From: an uncultured Eubacteriales bacterium
GTDB lineage: Bacteria; Bacillota; Clostridia; Christensenellales; Aristaeellaceae
NCBI GenBank assembly: GCA_902765735.1
Contig: CACXBB010000006.1
Location: 56,168 to 120,167, forward strand
Reading direction: 5' to 3'
Length of the DNA stretch: 64,000 nt
Shown: piece by piece, positions 25,389 through 33,345 of the stretch
Layout of the letters: every line of letters begins with the position of its first letter
How positions within the stretch are numbered: position 1 is the stretch's first letter
The notes under the pieces: model-generated
Database searches by the model: none
The model's input: the letters and a program-made list of their open reading frames with translations, nothing else
What the model was told of the DNA's origin: nothing
Translations under genes and position numbers: made by a program

Positions 25389-26279
25389 TTGTCTGAAAAC
25401 AAGTTTCGATCGGGCTTCGTGGCCATACTGGGCCGCCCGAACGTGGGCAAATCCAGCCTGATGAACCGCTTTGTGGGCGAGAAGGTCGCCATCATCTCCA
25501 ACCATCCCCAGACCACCCGCAACAAGCTGCTGGGCGTGGCGACGGGAGACGACTGGCAGATCGTGTTCGTAGACACCCCCGGCCTGCACAAGCCCCGCAC
25601 CAAGCTGGGCGAGTACATGATGAAGGCCGCGGACGACGCCCGGGAAGGCGTGGACGCGGTGCTGTGCGTGGTGGACGGCCAGCACATCGGTCGTGGCGAC
25701 ATGGCCGTCATGCAGGACATCTGCCGCATGAACTGCCCCAGGTTCCTGGCGGTCAACAAGATCGACATTGTGACCAAGGAGCACCTGATGCCCCAGCTTT
25801 CGGCGCTCAACGACCTGGGCTTTGACAAAATCGTCTCCGTGTCCGCCCGCACCGGGGAGAACGTCGAGCTTCTCAAAAGCATGCTGATCGACGCCATGCC
25901 CGAGGGGCCGAAGTACTTCCCCGACGACATGATCACCGACCAGCCCGAGCGCGTGATGTGCGCGGAGATCATCCGCGAAAAGGCGCTTCGCAACCTGCGG
26001 GACGAGATCCCCCACGGCATCGGCGTGGACATGCTGCAGATCAAAAAGGTCTCCGACAATCTGACGGAGATCCACGCGGACGTGTACTGCGAGCGCGCCT
26101 CCCACAAGTCCATCATCATCGGCAAGCAGGGCGCGATGCTCCAGAAGATCGGCAGCGAGGCCCGCGCAGACATCGAGCGCCTGCTGGGCACAAAGGTGAT
26201 GCTCAAGCTGTGGGTGAAGGTGCGGGAGGACTGGCGCAACCGCGCCGGCGACCTGCGCACGCTGGGCTATGAGGACTGA
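25389..26279 (+). CDS. era: GTPase Era
   Basis: 296 residues: GTPase domain with G1 GRPNVGKSS, G3 DTPGLHKPRTKLGEYM, G4 NKID and G5 SARTGENVE, then a C-terminal KH domain with VERASHKSIIIGKQGAMLQKIG. It checks 30S ribosomal subunit assembly and binds 16S rRNA. The start is TTG at 25389 with GGAGGG seven nt upstream; no ATG is suitably placed. Sits between ybeY::cdd and recO as in other Firmicutes. Confidence 0.95.
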   Translation: MSENKFRSGFVAILGRPNVGKSSLMNRFVGEKVAIISNHPQTTRNKLLGVATGDDWQIVFVDTPGLHKPRTKLGEYMMKAADDAREGVDAVLCVVDGQHIGRGDMAVMQDICRMNCPRFLAVNKIDIVTKEHLMPQLSALNDLGFDKIVSVSARTGENVELLKSMLIDAMPEGPKYFPDDMITDQPERVMCAEIIREKALRNLRDEIPHGIGVDMLQIKKVSDNLTEIHADVYCERASHKSIIIGKQGAMLQKIGSEARADIERLLGTKVMLKLWVKVREDWRNRAGDLRTLGYED

Positions 26280-26282
26280 GCC

Positions 26283-27005
26283 GTGGGCCTGATCGTCACC
26301 CCGGCGCTGGTCGTGCGCCGCGCGGATTATTCCGACTACGACCGGATGGTCACGCTGTTCTCCCCGGACATAGGCCGCATCGACGCCATCGCCCGGGGCT
26401 GTCGGCGGCCGAAATCCCCGCTGGTCAACGCCGTGGAGCCCTTCACCAGCGGCGAGTTCCAGCTCTACGAGCGCCGGGAGCGCTACACGCTTGAGCAGTG
26501 CCAGATCTCGGAGGATTACTACGCCCTGCGCACGGACTACGAAAAGCTGTGCCACGGGGTCTACTGGTTAAAGCTCCTGGACGCAGCCATACTGCCCAAC
26601 ACCCCGGCCCCGGCGCTGTTCATCACAACGCTGCGGGCGCTGGCGCACCTCAACTGGGGCGAGCTGCCACCGGAGCTGGTCACCATGGCCTTTGAGATGC
26701 ACTTCATGGCTTTAAACGGCTTCGCGCCGCGCATGGACGCCTGCCTGCGCTGCGGCCGGCCCATCGACGGCGACGCCCGGTTCGACCCCGCCCAGGGCGG
26801 CGCGGTGTGCCTGCACTGCCCCTCCAACGCCGCGAAGATCACCAACGGCGCGCGGCGCATACTGATGAAGCTGCCCCGCACAAAGTTCGATAAATTCCAG
26901 CTTTTGGACGGCCACCCCGACTGGCCCGAGGCCGCGCGGCATTTCCGAAGCTACGTCAATTTAAAGATGCACATGGAGAAGTTCGCCCCCGCATTGTATC
27001 AATGA
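26283..27005 (+). CDS. recO: DNA repair protein RecO
   Basis: 240 residues: N-terminal OB fold (ALVVRRADYSDYDRMVTLFSP), helical middle, and a C-terminal zinc site CLRCGR...CLHC (about 156-182). RecO anneals ssDNA and loads RecA with RecR. The GTG start at 26283 is three nt after the era stop. Last gene of the operon. The last codon is followed by GGGGCGTTTTTT, a weak T tract. Confidence 0.93.
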   Translation: MGLIVTPALVVRRADYSDYDRMVTLFSPDIGRIDAIARGCRRPKSPLVNAVEPFTSGEFQLYERRERYTLEQCQISEDYYALRTDYEKLCHGVYWLKLLDAAILPNTPAPALFITTLRALAHLNWGELPPELVTMAFEMHFMALNGFAPRMDACLRCGRPIDGDARFDPAQGGAVCLHCPSNAAKITNGARRILMKLPRTKFDKFQLLDGHPDWPEAARHFRSYVNLKMHMEKFAPALYQ

Positions 27006-27044
27006 AGGGGCGTTTTTTTATGGTTCATCACGGAAACTTGGGGG

Positions 27045-27495
27045 ATAGGCACCTCATCCGTCCCGCCTGCGGCGGTCCACCTTCCCCTCAAGGGGAAGGC
27101 TTTTGGAGGCGAGGCGTAAAGGCTTCCCCCTGGGGGGATAATATCATCAACTTAACGATTGAATGAGGCAGAATGATATCGTCCCCCGCCGTAGGGGCGC
27201 CCAATGGGCGCCCGCCTGATAACGATACGCTATGCTGTACCCGGCGGGCGGCGCATCGCCGCCCCTACGAGCGTGATTCGTCCTGTTGTCGTCATACGGT
27301 TAACGTCGCAACAACTCCCATCGTAGGGACGCCATTCTTGGTGTCCGCGTCACCCGTTTTGCCTAAAACGGACGCCATGAATGGCGTCCCTACAATGGCT
27401 TTTGGAATCATGTTCTCTCATGACTATTCTTAACTTGATGACATCCCCCCAGGGGGAAGCTGTCACCGCAGGTGACTGATGAGGGGGATATCCCC
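27045..27495. repeat. Nested composite repeat element
   Basis: The 511-nt gap after recO contains no gene. Outer inverted arms: CTTCCCCCTGGGGGGAT...CATCAACTTAA (about 27123-27155) and TTAACTTGATGACATCC... (27431-27461), with a further outer pair including TCAAGGGGAAGGC and CCGCAGGTGACTGATGAGGG. Between them are two units: GTAGGGGCGCCCAATGGGC...CGCCGCCCCTAC (27193-27269) and GTAGGGACGCCATTCTTGG...GGCGTCCCTAC (27324-27393). Confidence 0.8.
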
Positions 27496-27516
27496 AAAAG
27501 ATACCGTGAGGGGGCG

Positions 27517-28947
27517 TTATTGCAGCCAGTCTATGGGCTGGTTCACGTAATCTTCCACGTTAAACACCCAGTCGGTCAGGAAATCGCGCCACGATCTGCC
27601 GGTGACGGCGTCCATGCAGTCCACGAAATCGCCCTCCGTCAGCGTGCGCCCGTCGCGGCCCAACTCATAGAACGCCCGAAGCCCCTTGAGCAGGTCCTCC
27701 AGGCCCATGGCCTCCCGAAGCTCGTGCAGCACCACCGCGCCGCGGGTTTTGACCACGATGTCGTAGTGCTTCGCGGTGAACAGCGCCGCGTCGCTGGTGA
27801 CCCTCAGCCCGCCGGGGATGGTGAGCTGCAGCGCGCCGACCCAGTCCCGGTTGATGGCTTTGACGAAGGCGTCGTGGCCGTCGGCGTCCTCCAGCATCAG
27901 GTAGGAGACGTAATTGCTCACGGCGTCGGACAGCCAGGCGTCCGCCGAGGGCTCCGCATACGCCGCCATGCCGAAGTACTGCTGGGCGACGCAGAAGCGC
28001 AGGGCCATCTCGTCTGTGATGTCCCTGATCAGCACAAGCCCCGGATAGTTGAGCGAGCCCAGCGGGGTGTCGCTCTCGGCGACGCGCATCTCATGGTACG
28101 GAAACGGCCCGAACCACGCTTCGCACTGCTCGACGGTCCTGACCGCCATGTCCGCCGCCCGGCCCGCGTCCCTCCGGCGGCTGTATACGGTCACCTGCAC
28201 GCCGGAGGCGGTCCGCCGCTCCGTTCGCCGGTAGCGCCTGCCGAAGCACAGCGCGAACTCCCGCACGTTCTGTGTGGCCGACAGCGCGGCGTCATACCCC
28301 TCCGGCAGCTTCAGGTCGATCGCATAGTCCCCCGCCTCCGCGTACAGCCAGCGCGTGAAGGGCAGGGGCTTTTTCAGTATGAAATCCTGCGCCGCCGCGT
28401 CGTACACCCCGGGGATGAAGTAGAACGCCCCCAGCCGCGCGTCGGTGTCCCCCACGCCGATGAAGGCGTTGCAGGCGGTGAGGAGCAGGTAGTAATCGAA
28501 TTCAAACGCCGCGCTCTGCCCGGGGGCCAGGTCGCAGGCCACCCGCATGACCGTCTCATCCTCCCCCTGAAAGCCGTACTCCGCCGCCGCGCCGTCCACC
28601 CGCACCGCGCGCAGATCGATGCCCCCCGGCGCGTAGCCCGCGGGGAACACCGCCTCCAGGTCGTCGTTTTCGTACATCAGCGCGGATTCCCGGCGGAACA
28701 TGTTGGGCGCGGCGCAGAACAGCACCCGGTCCAGCCGGTCCGGGCTGTTGTTGACATACACAAGGCGCTGCCCGATGTGCAGCGCCTGTTCGTCCTCGAG
28801 GTATTCCATTGAAATCGCGTATGAATTCCGCTCGGGGGGATTCTCCTCGGCCAGCGCAGCGAACAGCGCGCCGATGACGGTGCCTCCCACCAGCAGTATC
28901 GCCAGCACCAGGGCGATCACCTGAATGGTCCTTTTATTGCGCATCAT
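27517..28947 (-). CDS. Membrane-anchored M1-peptidase-like protein with destroyed active site
   Basis: 476 residues. An N-terminal anchor (about 8-32) precedes a beta-sandwich and a gluzincin (aminopeptidase N-like) domain. The region equivalent to HELAHQWFG reads FCVAQQYFG (318-326), so both zinc histidines and the catalytic Glu are gone. NEGFA is replaced by SDAVS (340-344) and the GxMEN loop by GSLNYPG. The fold therefore seems kept while peptidase chemistry is lost. A binding or scaffold role at the outer membrane face is the best guess. It ends an operon with two signal peptidases (gap 10 nt). Confidence 0.8.
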   Translation of the reverse strand: MMRNKRTIQVIALVLAILLVGGTVIGALFAALAEENPPERNSYAISMEYLEDEQALHIGQRLVYVNNSPDRLDRVLFCAAPNMFRRESALMYENDDLEAVFPAGYAPGGIDLRAVRVDGAAAEYGFQGEDETVMRVACDLAPGQSAAFEFDYYLLLTACNAFIGVGDTDARLGAFYFIPGVYDAAAQDFILKKPLPFTRWLYAEAGDYAIDLKLPEGYDAALSATQNVREFALCFGRRYRRTERRTASGVQVTVYSRRRDAGRAADMAVRTVEQCEAWFGPFPYHEMRVAESDTPLGSLNYPGLVLIRDITDEMALRFCVAQQYFGMAAYAEPSADAWLSDAVSNYVSYLMLEDADGHDAFVKAINRDWVGALQLTIPGGLRVTSDAALFTAKHYDIVVKTRGAVVLHELREAMGLEDLLKGLRAFYELGRDGRTLTEGDFVDCMDAVTGRSWRDFLTDWVFNVEDYVNQPIDWLQ

Positions 28948-28957
28948 GCCATCCCCC

Positions 28958-29632
28958 TCACTTCGCGGCGCGGATGTGGTTCAGCGGCCAGATGACCTCC
29001 CGCACGCAGCCCACGATCATGCCCTTGCTGATGGGGCCGACGTCGTTGGCGTCGTCGCTGTCGTTCCAGTCGCGGGAATCGTGGCTGTTGTAGCGGTTGT
29101 CGCCCACCACGAAGTATTCGTCCTCGCCCAGGGTGTAGGGCGCGTAGTCGTCGGGGCTGCCGTTGATGTAGTACAGGGCGTAGCGGTCGTCCAGCGCCTC
29201 GTCCACGCTGTTGCCGTCGGCGTCCTGATACACCACGTGGGTCACGCCGTTTTCGCGGTAGATGGTGTCGCCGGGCACGCCCACCAGGCGCTTGACGAAG
29301 TAGGTCTTGAACCTGATGCCCAACACGTTGGTGTAGCGGTTGGGATAGTTGCAGATCACGATGCTGTCTCTGGGGACCGTCTTGTTGAATCTGACCTCTG
29401 CCACGTTGACGAACAGCCGCTCGCCGTCGTGCAGCGTGGTCTCCATGGATTCGCCGTCCACGCGGATGATCCTGAACAGGAAGCTCTGGATGATCGTCAC
29501 GATGATGATCGCCGTGCCCAGCGCCACGATCCACTCCCGAAGCTCCTGCTTCCAGGACTTTTTGACCTTGTTTTTGCCCTTGCGGCCGGTTTCCTCGGGC
29601 TGTTCGGGGGTCACATTCAGATTGTCTTCCAT
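28958..29632 (-). CDS. lepB: Signal peptidase I (first copy)
   Basis: 224 residues: a short acidic/basic cytoplasmic start, one TM span (about 33-55), then catalytic box B RVDGESMETTL (nucleophile Ser) and box D VKRLVGVPGD (general base Lys), and box E VVGDNRYNSHDSRDW. It cleaves signal peptides of exported proteins at the outer face. The ATG at 29632 has GGAGAAG six nt upstream, preferred over one five codons earlier. Second signal-peptidase gene of the same operon. Confidence 0.94.
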   Translation of the reverse strand: MEDNLNVTPEQPEETGRKGKNKVKKSWKQELREWIVALGTAIIIVTIIQSFLFRIIRVDGESMETTLHDGERLFVNVAEVRFNKTVPRDSIVICNYPNRYTNVLGIRFKTYFVKRLVGVPGDTIYRENGVTHVVYQDADGNSVDEALDDRYALYYINGSPDDYAPYTLGEDEYFVVGDNRYNSHDSRDWNDSDDANDVGPISKGMIVGCVREVIWPLNHIRAAK

Positions 29633-29650
29633 GCGAATCTTCTCCATCCT

Positions 29651-30154
29651 TCAGTTTACGCCGCCGATCCTGTCCAGCGGCCAGACAATGGCGCGCACGC
29701 GGCCCGAGAAGGCCTCCGCGCCCACCGGGCCCATGTCGGGCATGCGGCTGTCGTAGCTCTCAGCCCGGTTGTCGCCCAGCAGCAGGTACTGGTCCTCCGC
29801 CAGGCGGACGTGGTAATCGTCGGTGACGCTTGACACGTAGGGCTCGGTCACGCCCTCGCCGTTGCGCGTCAAAAAACCCTGCGAAAAGGCGATGTCGTCG
29901 CCGGGCAGGCCCATCACGCGCTTGACGTAGGTGTCCTCCCGCCCGGGAAAGCGGCACTCCGCCACGTCCCCGAAGGCCGGGTGCCTGCCGCCCCGGTAGT
30001 CGAACCGGGTCACCAGCACGATGTCCCCACTCTTCAAGGTGTTGTTCATGGACGCCCCGGTGATGCGCACCAGGCCCACGCCCCACAGCCGCACCGCGAG
30101 GCCCAGCGCCGCGCAGATGAGCAGCGCCGCTATGGTGCCGACCCAGCGCCTCAC
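29651..30154 (-). CDS. Signal peptidase I (second copy, short form)
   Basis: 167 residues: TM span (about 5-25), RITGASMNNTL (Ser), VKRVMGLPGDDIAF (Lys), LLGDNRAESYDSRMP. All catalytic boxes are intact and the protein is about 57 residues shorter than its neighbour. It may handle a different set of substrates. GTG start at 30154 overlaps the DUF951 stop (GTGA), so the genes are coupled. 18 nt to the next gene. Confidence 0.92.
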   Translation of the reverse strand: MRRWVGTIAALLICAALGLAVRLWGVGLVRITGASMNNTLKSGDIVLVTRFDYRGGRHPAFGDVAECRFPGREDTYVKRVMGLPGDDIAFSQGFLTRNGEGVTEPYVSSVTDDYHVRLAEDQYLLLGDNRAESYDSRMPDMGPVGAEAFSGRVRAIVWPLDRIGGVN

Positions 30155-30348
30155 GCTTCGGCTCCGTTCGCCGTCTCGACGATCTTCTTGACGCGCTTTT
30201 CAAACACAGGGCGCTCCAGCATCACCACGCGCTGGCACTTTTCACAGCGCATCTTGATGTCCGAGCCCACGAAGGTGATTTTCCACAGGTCGTTGCCGCA
30301 GGGATGCGATTTGCGCATCTTCACGATGTCTCCCACGTTCAGAAGCAT
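30151..30348 (-). CDS. DUF951 family protein
   Basis: 65 residues. The family signature is clear: NVGDIVKMRKSHPCGNDLW, then GSDIKMRCEKC. Three Cys and one His resemble a small zinc-binding beta domain. Function unknown; in Firmicutes it is often beside ychF or rpsF. Here it leads the signal-peptidase operon. The start at 30348 uses AGGAGG; an upstream ATG adds seven residues without support. Confidence 0.9.
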   Translation of the reverse strand: MLLNVGDIVKMRKSHPCGNDLWKITFVGSDIKMRCEKCQRVVMLERPVFEKRVKKIVETANGAEA

Positions 30349-30421
30349 GCCGTCGCCTCCTAATGACACATTATATGCCTGTTATATTGACTGGATGTGA
30401 ACATTGTGGAAATAAATACAG

Positions 30422-31681
30422 TCATTCCGCGCCAAAATCCGCCAGCTTGTAGTACCAGCTCCGGCCCAGCACGTCCGAGACGCACATGGCCAGCGCCCCG
30501 GCGTACATGGGCACCTGCAATTCGGTCTGAAGCGCCCCGTGGCGGCGGGTGCGCACGCTGTCGGCCATGACCTCGTAGCCGTCGGGGCGCAGATAGCCCA
30601 CCGACCAGTTGTCCACGCAGTCCATGGGCTCCGACGCCTCGGGCATGCCCGGGATGTCGACCTCGAAGCGCCTGAGTATCACGTGATGAAAGCCTATGCC
30701 GATGAAGGTATCCGCCTCGCAGAGCGGCGCGTCCTCCCCGGCGTTGTCCGCGCCGAGTATGGCGTAATCGGCCCCGTTGAGCCGCCGCCGGGCGATGTTG
30801 ACGGTCACCCGCTGGCTGTCGATGCCGATGAAGTTCCGGCCGTTGCGCCGCGCCGCCTCCAGCGTGGTGGCGCTGCCGGCAAACGGGTCCAGCACCCACT
30901 CCCCGGGGCGCGAGGCGCAGCGCACGATGCGATTCAAAAGCGCCAGCGGCTTCTGGGTGTCGTAGCCGGTGCGCTCGGGGTCCTTCTGCTGTAAATGGCT
31001 CAGGTCCGACCACACGTCGGAGGGGGCCACCGGGTCGTCGTCATAGTAGGTGTACAGCTTGCCGCCCACCTTAATGGACCGGTACACGCGCCCGTCGGGG
31101 TCCACGTGGCGGCGCATGTGGTTGGACCGGGGCGCGGCGGGCGGGGCCTTGACCGCGTCGATATTGAAGTCATACCCCTCGGTCTTTCGGTAGAACAGTA
31201 TCACGTCGTGCTTCCGGCTGAAGTGCCTGACGCTGCGGCCGCCGGTCTGGTAGACCCATATGATCTCGTTTAGGAAGTTGTCCTCACCAAACAGCTCGTC
31301 CATCAGAAGTCGCATGTGGGGGTGCAGCCGGAAGTCGATGTGCGCGAATATCATGCCGTCGTCGGACAGAAGCTCCCGGCACAGCGCGAGCACCCGGCGC
31401 ATGCCGGTGAGGTACTGCTCCCGGTCCCGGGTGTCTGAAAAACTCATCACCGGCAGCACGTTCCGCCCCTTCTGCCAGCCCTGCTCCCCCACGCGCACGC
31501 GCATGTAGAATTTGTCCCCGGTCAGATAGGGCGGGTCCATGTAGATCAGCTTGATCTTCCCGGCGTACTCCTCGCGCAGGTCCTTAAGCGCCTCCATACA
31601 GTCGCCCAGGCGGTAAAGGCCCGCGGACCTGTCTTTGCCCCTTCGGATCTCCCGGGATATGTGAATGCGTTCGGGGGTCAT
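30422..31681 (-). CDS. Orphan beta-class DNA (N4/N6) methyltransferase
   Basis: 419 residues. Catalytic motif IV DPPYLTG (about 49-55) precedes SAM-binding motif I DPFAGSATTLEAA (about 262-274), the beta-class order shared with type III Mod subunits and CcrM. QKPLALLNRIVRCASRPGEWV is also typical. The central part (about 150-240) would hold target recognition, and the C-terminal 120 residues (from GADYAIL) match nothing I know. No restriction or specificity gene lies near, so it probably marks DNA for regulation or repair, or is a remnant of a lost system. GAGGAGGGC precedes the ATG; it follows the DUF2284 gene by 24 nt. Confidence 0.88.
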   Translation of the reverse strand: MTPERIHISREIRRGKDRSAGLYRLGDCMEALKDLREEYAGKIKLIYMDPPYLTGDKFYMRVRVGEQGWQKGRNVLPVMSFSDTRDREQYLTGMRRVLALCRELLSDDGMIFAHIDFRLHPHMRLLMDELFGEDNFLNEIIWVYQTGGRSVRHFSRKHDVILFYRKTEGYDFNIDAVKAPPAAPRSNHMRRHVDPDGRVYRSIKVGGKLYTYYDDDPVAPSDVWSDLSHLQQKDPERTGYDTQKPLALLNRIVRCASRPGEWVLDPFAGSATTLEAARRNGRNFIGIDSQRVTVNIARRRLNGADYAILGADNAGEDAPLCEADTFIGIGFHHVILRRFEVDIPGMPEASEPMDCVDNWSVGYLRPDGYEVMADSVRTRRHGALQTELQVPMYAGALAMCVSDVLGRSWYYKLADFGAE

Positions 31682-31705
31682 TGTGAGCCCTCCTCTGATG
31701 ATACA

Positions 31706-32239
31706 CTATCTGTACAGTATCAGCGAAAACCAGGTGACCAGGTTGCTGCCGGCCAGGAAGTCGATGCCGTGCCGCTCGGCCAGGTCCGTCACCAGTATGC
31801 CGTGGCTCTCCACGCAGGGGAACATCCTGTCGGGATGGCGGCAGGGGGCGTCCGGGTAGGCGCAGCTTTCGCAGTGGGCGCAGGCCTCGGTGGAGAGCGT
31901 CAGCGTGTCCGCGGCGCGCTGACGGACGATCTGCAATATCTCCCGGGTGATCCTCTCGTGGTCCGCGCGGGTCGCGAGCGTCTCCGAAATGTTGGCGATG
32001 TCGCTGACCTCGGTGATCGTGGCGATCATCAGGCCCTCCGGGTAGGACAGCACCCGCTCCCGGCACGCCGCCACGCTGCCCACCGCCGGGGGGCAGGCCC
32101 AGGTGGTATTGTACATGGGGCACTCGTGCTCGCAGATGTAGCGCACCCGGTCGGCAAAGACCAGCTCCGACGTGTCGATGAAGGCGTAGGCGTACAGCGG
32201 AAACGCCGCCAACTGCTCCTCCAACCATTGTCTGTCCAT
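31706..32239 (-). CDS. DUF2284 metal-binding protein
   Basis: 177 residues with nine or more Cys in family positions: CEHECPMYNTTWACPPAVG, then CAHCESCAYPDAPCRHPDRM (a 2[4Fe-4S]/metal-like cluster). DUF2284 proteins are cysteine-rich and widespread in anaerobes and methanogens, with no proven role. Complete length. GAGAAAGGTGG precedes the ATG. First gene of a unit with the methyltransferase. Confidence 0.88.
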   Translation of the reverse strand: MDRQWLEEQLAAFPLYAYAFIDTSELVFADRVRYICEHECPMYNTTWACPPAVGSVAACRERVLSYPEGLMIATITEVSDIANISETLATRADHERITREILQIVRQRAADTLTLSTEACAHCESCAYPDAPCRHPDRMFPCVESHGILVTDLAERHGIDFLAGSNLVTWFSLILYR

Positions 32240-32267
32240 ATCCGGCCACCTTTCTCATCTGATGCCG

Positions 32268-32296
32268 ATTATATCATATCCACAGGGGTTCCGCAA
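32268..32296 (-). promoter_or_regulatory. Promoter for DUF2284 and methyltransferase genes
   Basis: Minus-strand TTGCGG (32291-32296), 17-bp spacer, TATAAT (32268-32273), just beyond the amidohydrolase stop. Confidence 0.65.
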
Positions 32297-32297
32297 G

Positions 32298-33152
32298 TCA
32301 GAAGCGCTGACGGATGCACGCCTCCCCCTCGCGGAGCACCCGGTCGGCGTCGTCGCCCAGCGCCCGCTTCAGAAGCGCGTATTCGTCCAGCGTGCCCTGA
32401 CCGTGATACACCCGGTAGGCCCCGGCGTCGCTGCCCAGGGCGATCTTGCCACCCAGCCGGGCGCAGGCGGCCACGTTTTTCATCTGGAGCGCCAGCAGGG
32501 GTTTGAGCACGTCGTCGGGAAACCGCCCGCAGCCGATCAGATTGCCGATGGTCACCAGCGTGGGCACCCACACCGCCCCGCTTTGAGCCAGCATGGCCAC
32601 GGCCTCGTCGTCCAGGTACGCGCCGTGCTCCACGCTGTCCACCCCGGCCTCCAGGGCGTGCTTGACGGTGTCCGCCCCATTGGCGTGGGCCATCACCGAG
32701 AAGCCCTCCCCGTGGGCGATCTTGAACAGCTCCTTCATCTGTTTTAGCGTCAGCGGTTCGCTGGTAATGACGCCGAAGCGGTCAAAATCCATGAGCCCGG
32801 AGACCATCAGCTTGATGAAATCCCCCCTGTGCGCCCTGACCTCGGCCACCAGCGCGCGGTAGTCGGCAAGCGTCTCGAAGGTTTTGCCGATGAACGCCCC
32901 GTAGCGGCCCTTTAAACAGATGTTGAACGCGGGCGTGCGGTAGGTGATGCCGTAGTCCGGGGCGAGCGCCCGGGCCCGCTCCCCCGCCCCGAAGGCGTCG
33001 CCGCCGTCCCGGAGCCACGTGATGCCCCGGCGGGCGTAGTCCTCAAGCCGGGGGATGATGATGTCGTCCCGCGTGCCCGCCCGGTGCGCGGCGATGGCGT
33101 CTTTGTAGTACACGCCGTCCAGAACCATGTGAATGTGACAGTCGCCCAGCAT
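32298..33152 (-). CDS. Amidohydrolase-superfamily protein
   Basis: 284 residues with the metal-dependent hydrolase pattern: HIHMVLDG near the N-terminus (HxH), KLMVSGLMDF (possible bridging Lys), HANGADTVKHAL, DSVEHGAYLDDEA and ALGSDAGAY (late Asp). It lacks the usual N-terminal beta-sandwich strand region, as in compact imidazolonepropionase-like members. Substrate unknown. The chosen ATG has GGAGGATGCG upstream; the longer ORF adds 11 residues. It may be transcribed from sequences within the adjacent MITE. Confidence 0.82.
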   Translation of the reverse strand: MLGDCHIHMVLDGVYYKDAIAAHRAGTRDDIIIPRLEDYARRGITWLRDGGDAFGAGERARALAPDYGITYRTPAFNICLKGRYGAFIGKTFETLADYRALVAEVRAHRGDFIKLMVSGLMDFDRFGVITSEPLTLKQMKELFKIAHGEGFSVMAHANGADTVKHALEAGVDSVEHGAYLDDEAVAMLAQSGAVWVPTLVTIGNLIGCGRFPDDVLKPLLALQMKNVAACARLGGKIALGSDAGAYRVYHGQGTLDEYALLKRALGDDADRVLREGEACIRQRF

Positions 33153-33172
33153 GGCGCATCCTCCGTTGAAAA

Positions 33173-33331
33173 GGAGCTGTCTCAAAACGAAAAAACATAC
33201 ATGTTACCGTTGTGTAGGGGCGCCGATGCGGCGCCCGCCCTGTATGAATCCATGGATTCTGTCGGGCGGGCGCCCATTGGGCGCCCCTACATCAGGTTTT
33301 GCTGTATATTCAATCGTTTTGAAACAGCCCC
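33173..33331. mobile_element. MITE-like element, TIR GGGGCTGTTTCAAAACG type
   Basis: 159 bp with inverted ends GGAGCTGTCTCAAAACG (33173-33189) and CGTTTTGAAACAGCCCC (33315-33331). The centre holds facing GTAGGGGCGCCGATGCGGCG... and ...GGGCGCCCCTAC units. No ORF. Same family as 44053, 54859 and 57391. Confidence 0.8.
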
Positions 33332-33345
33332 GGTCGTCTCGATTA

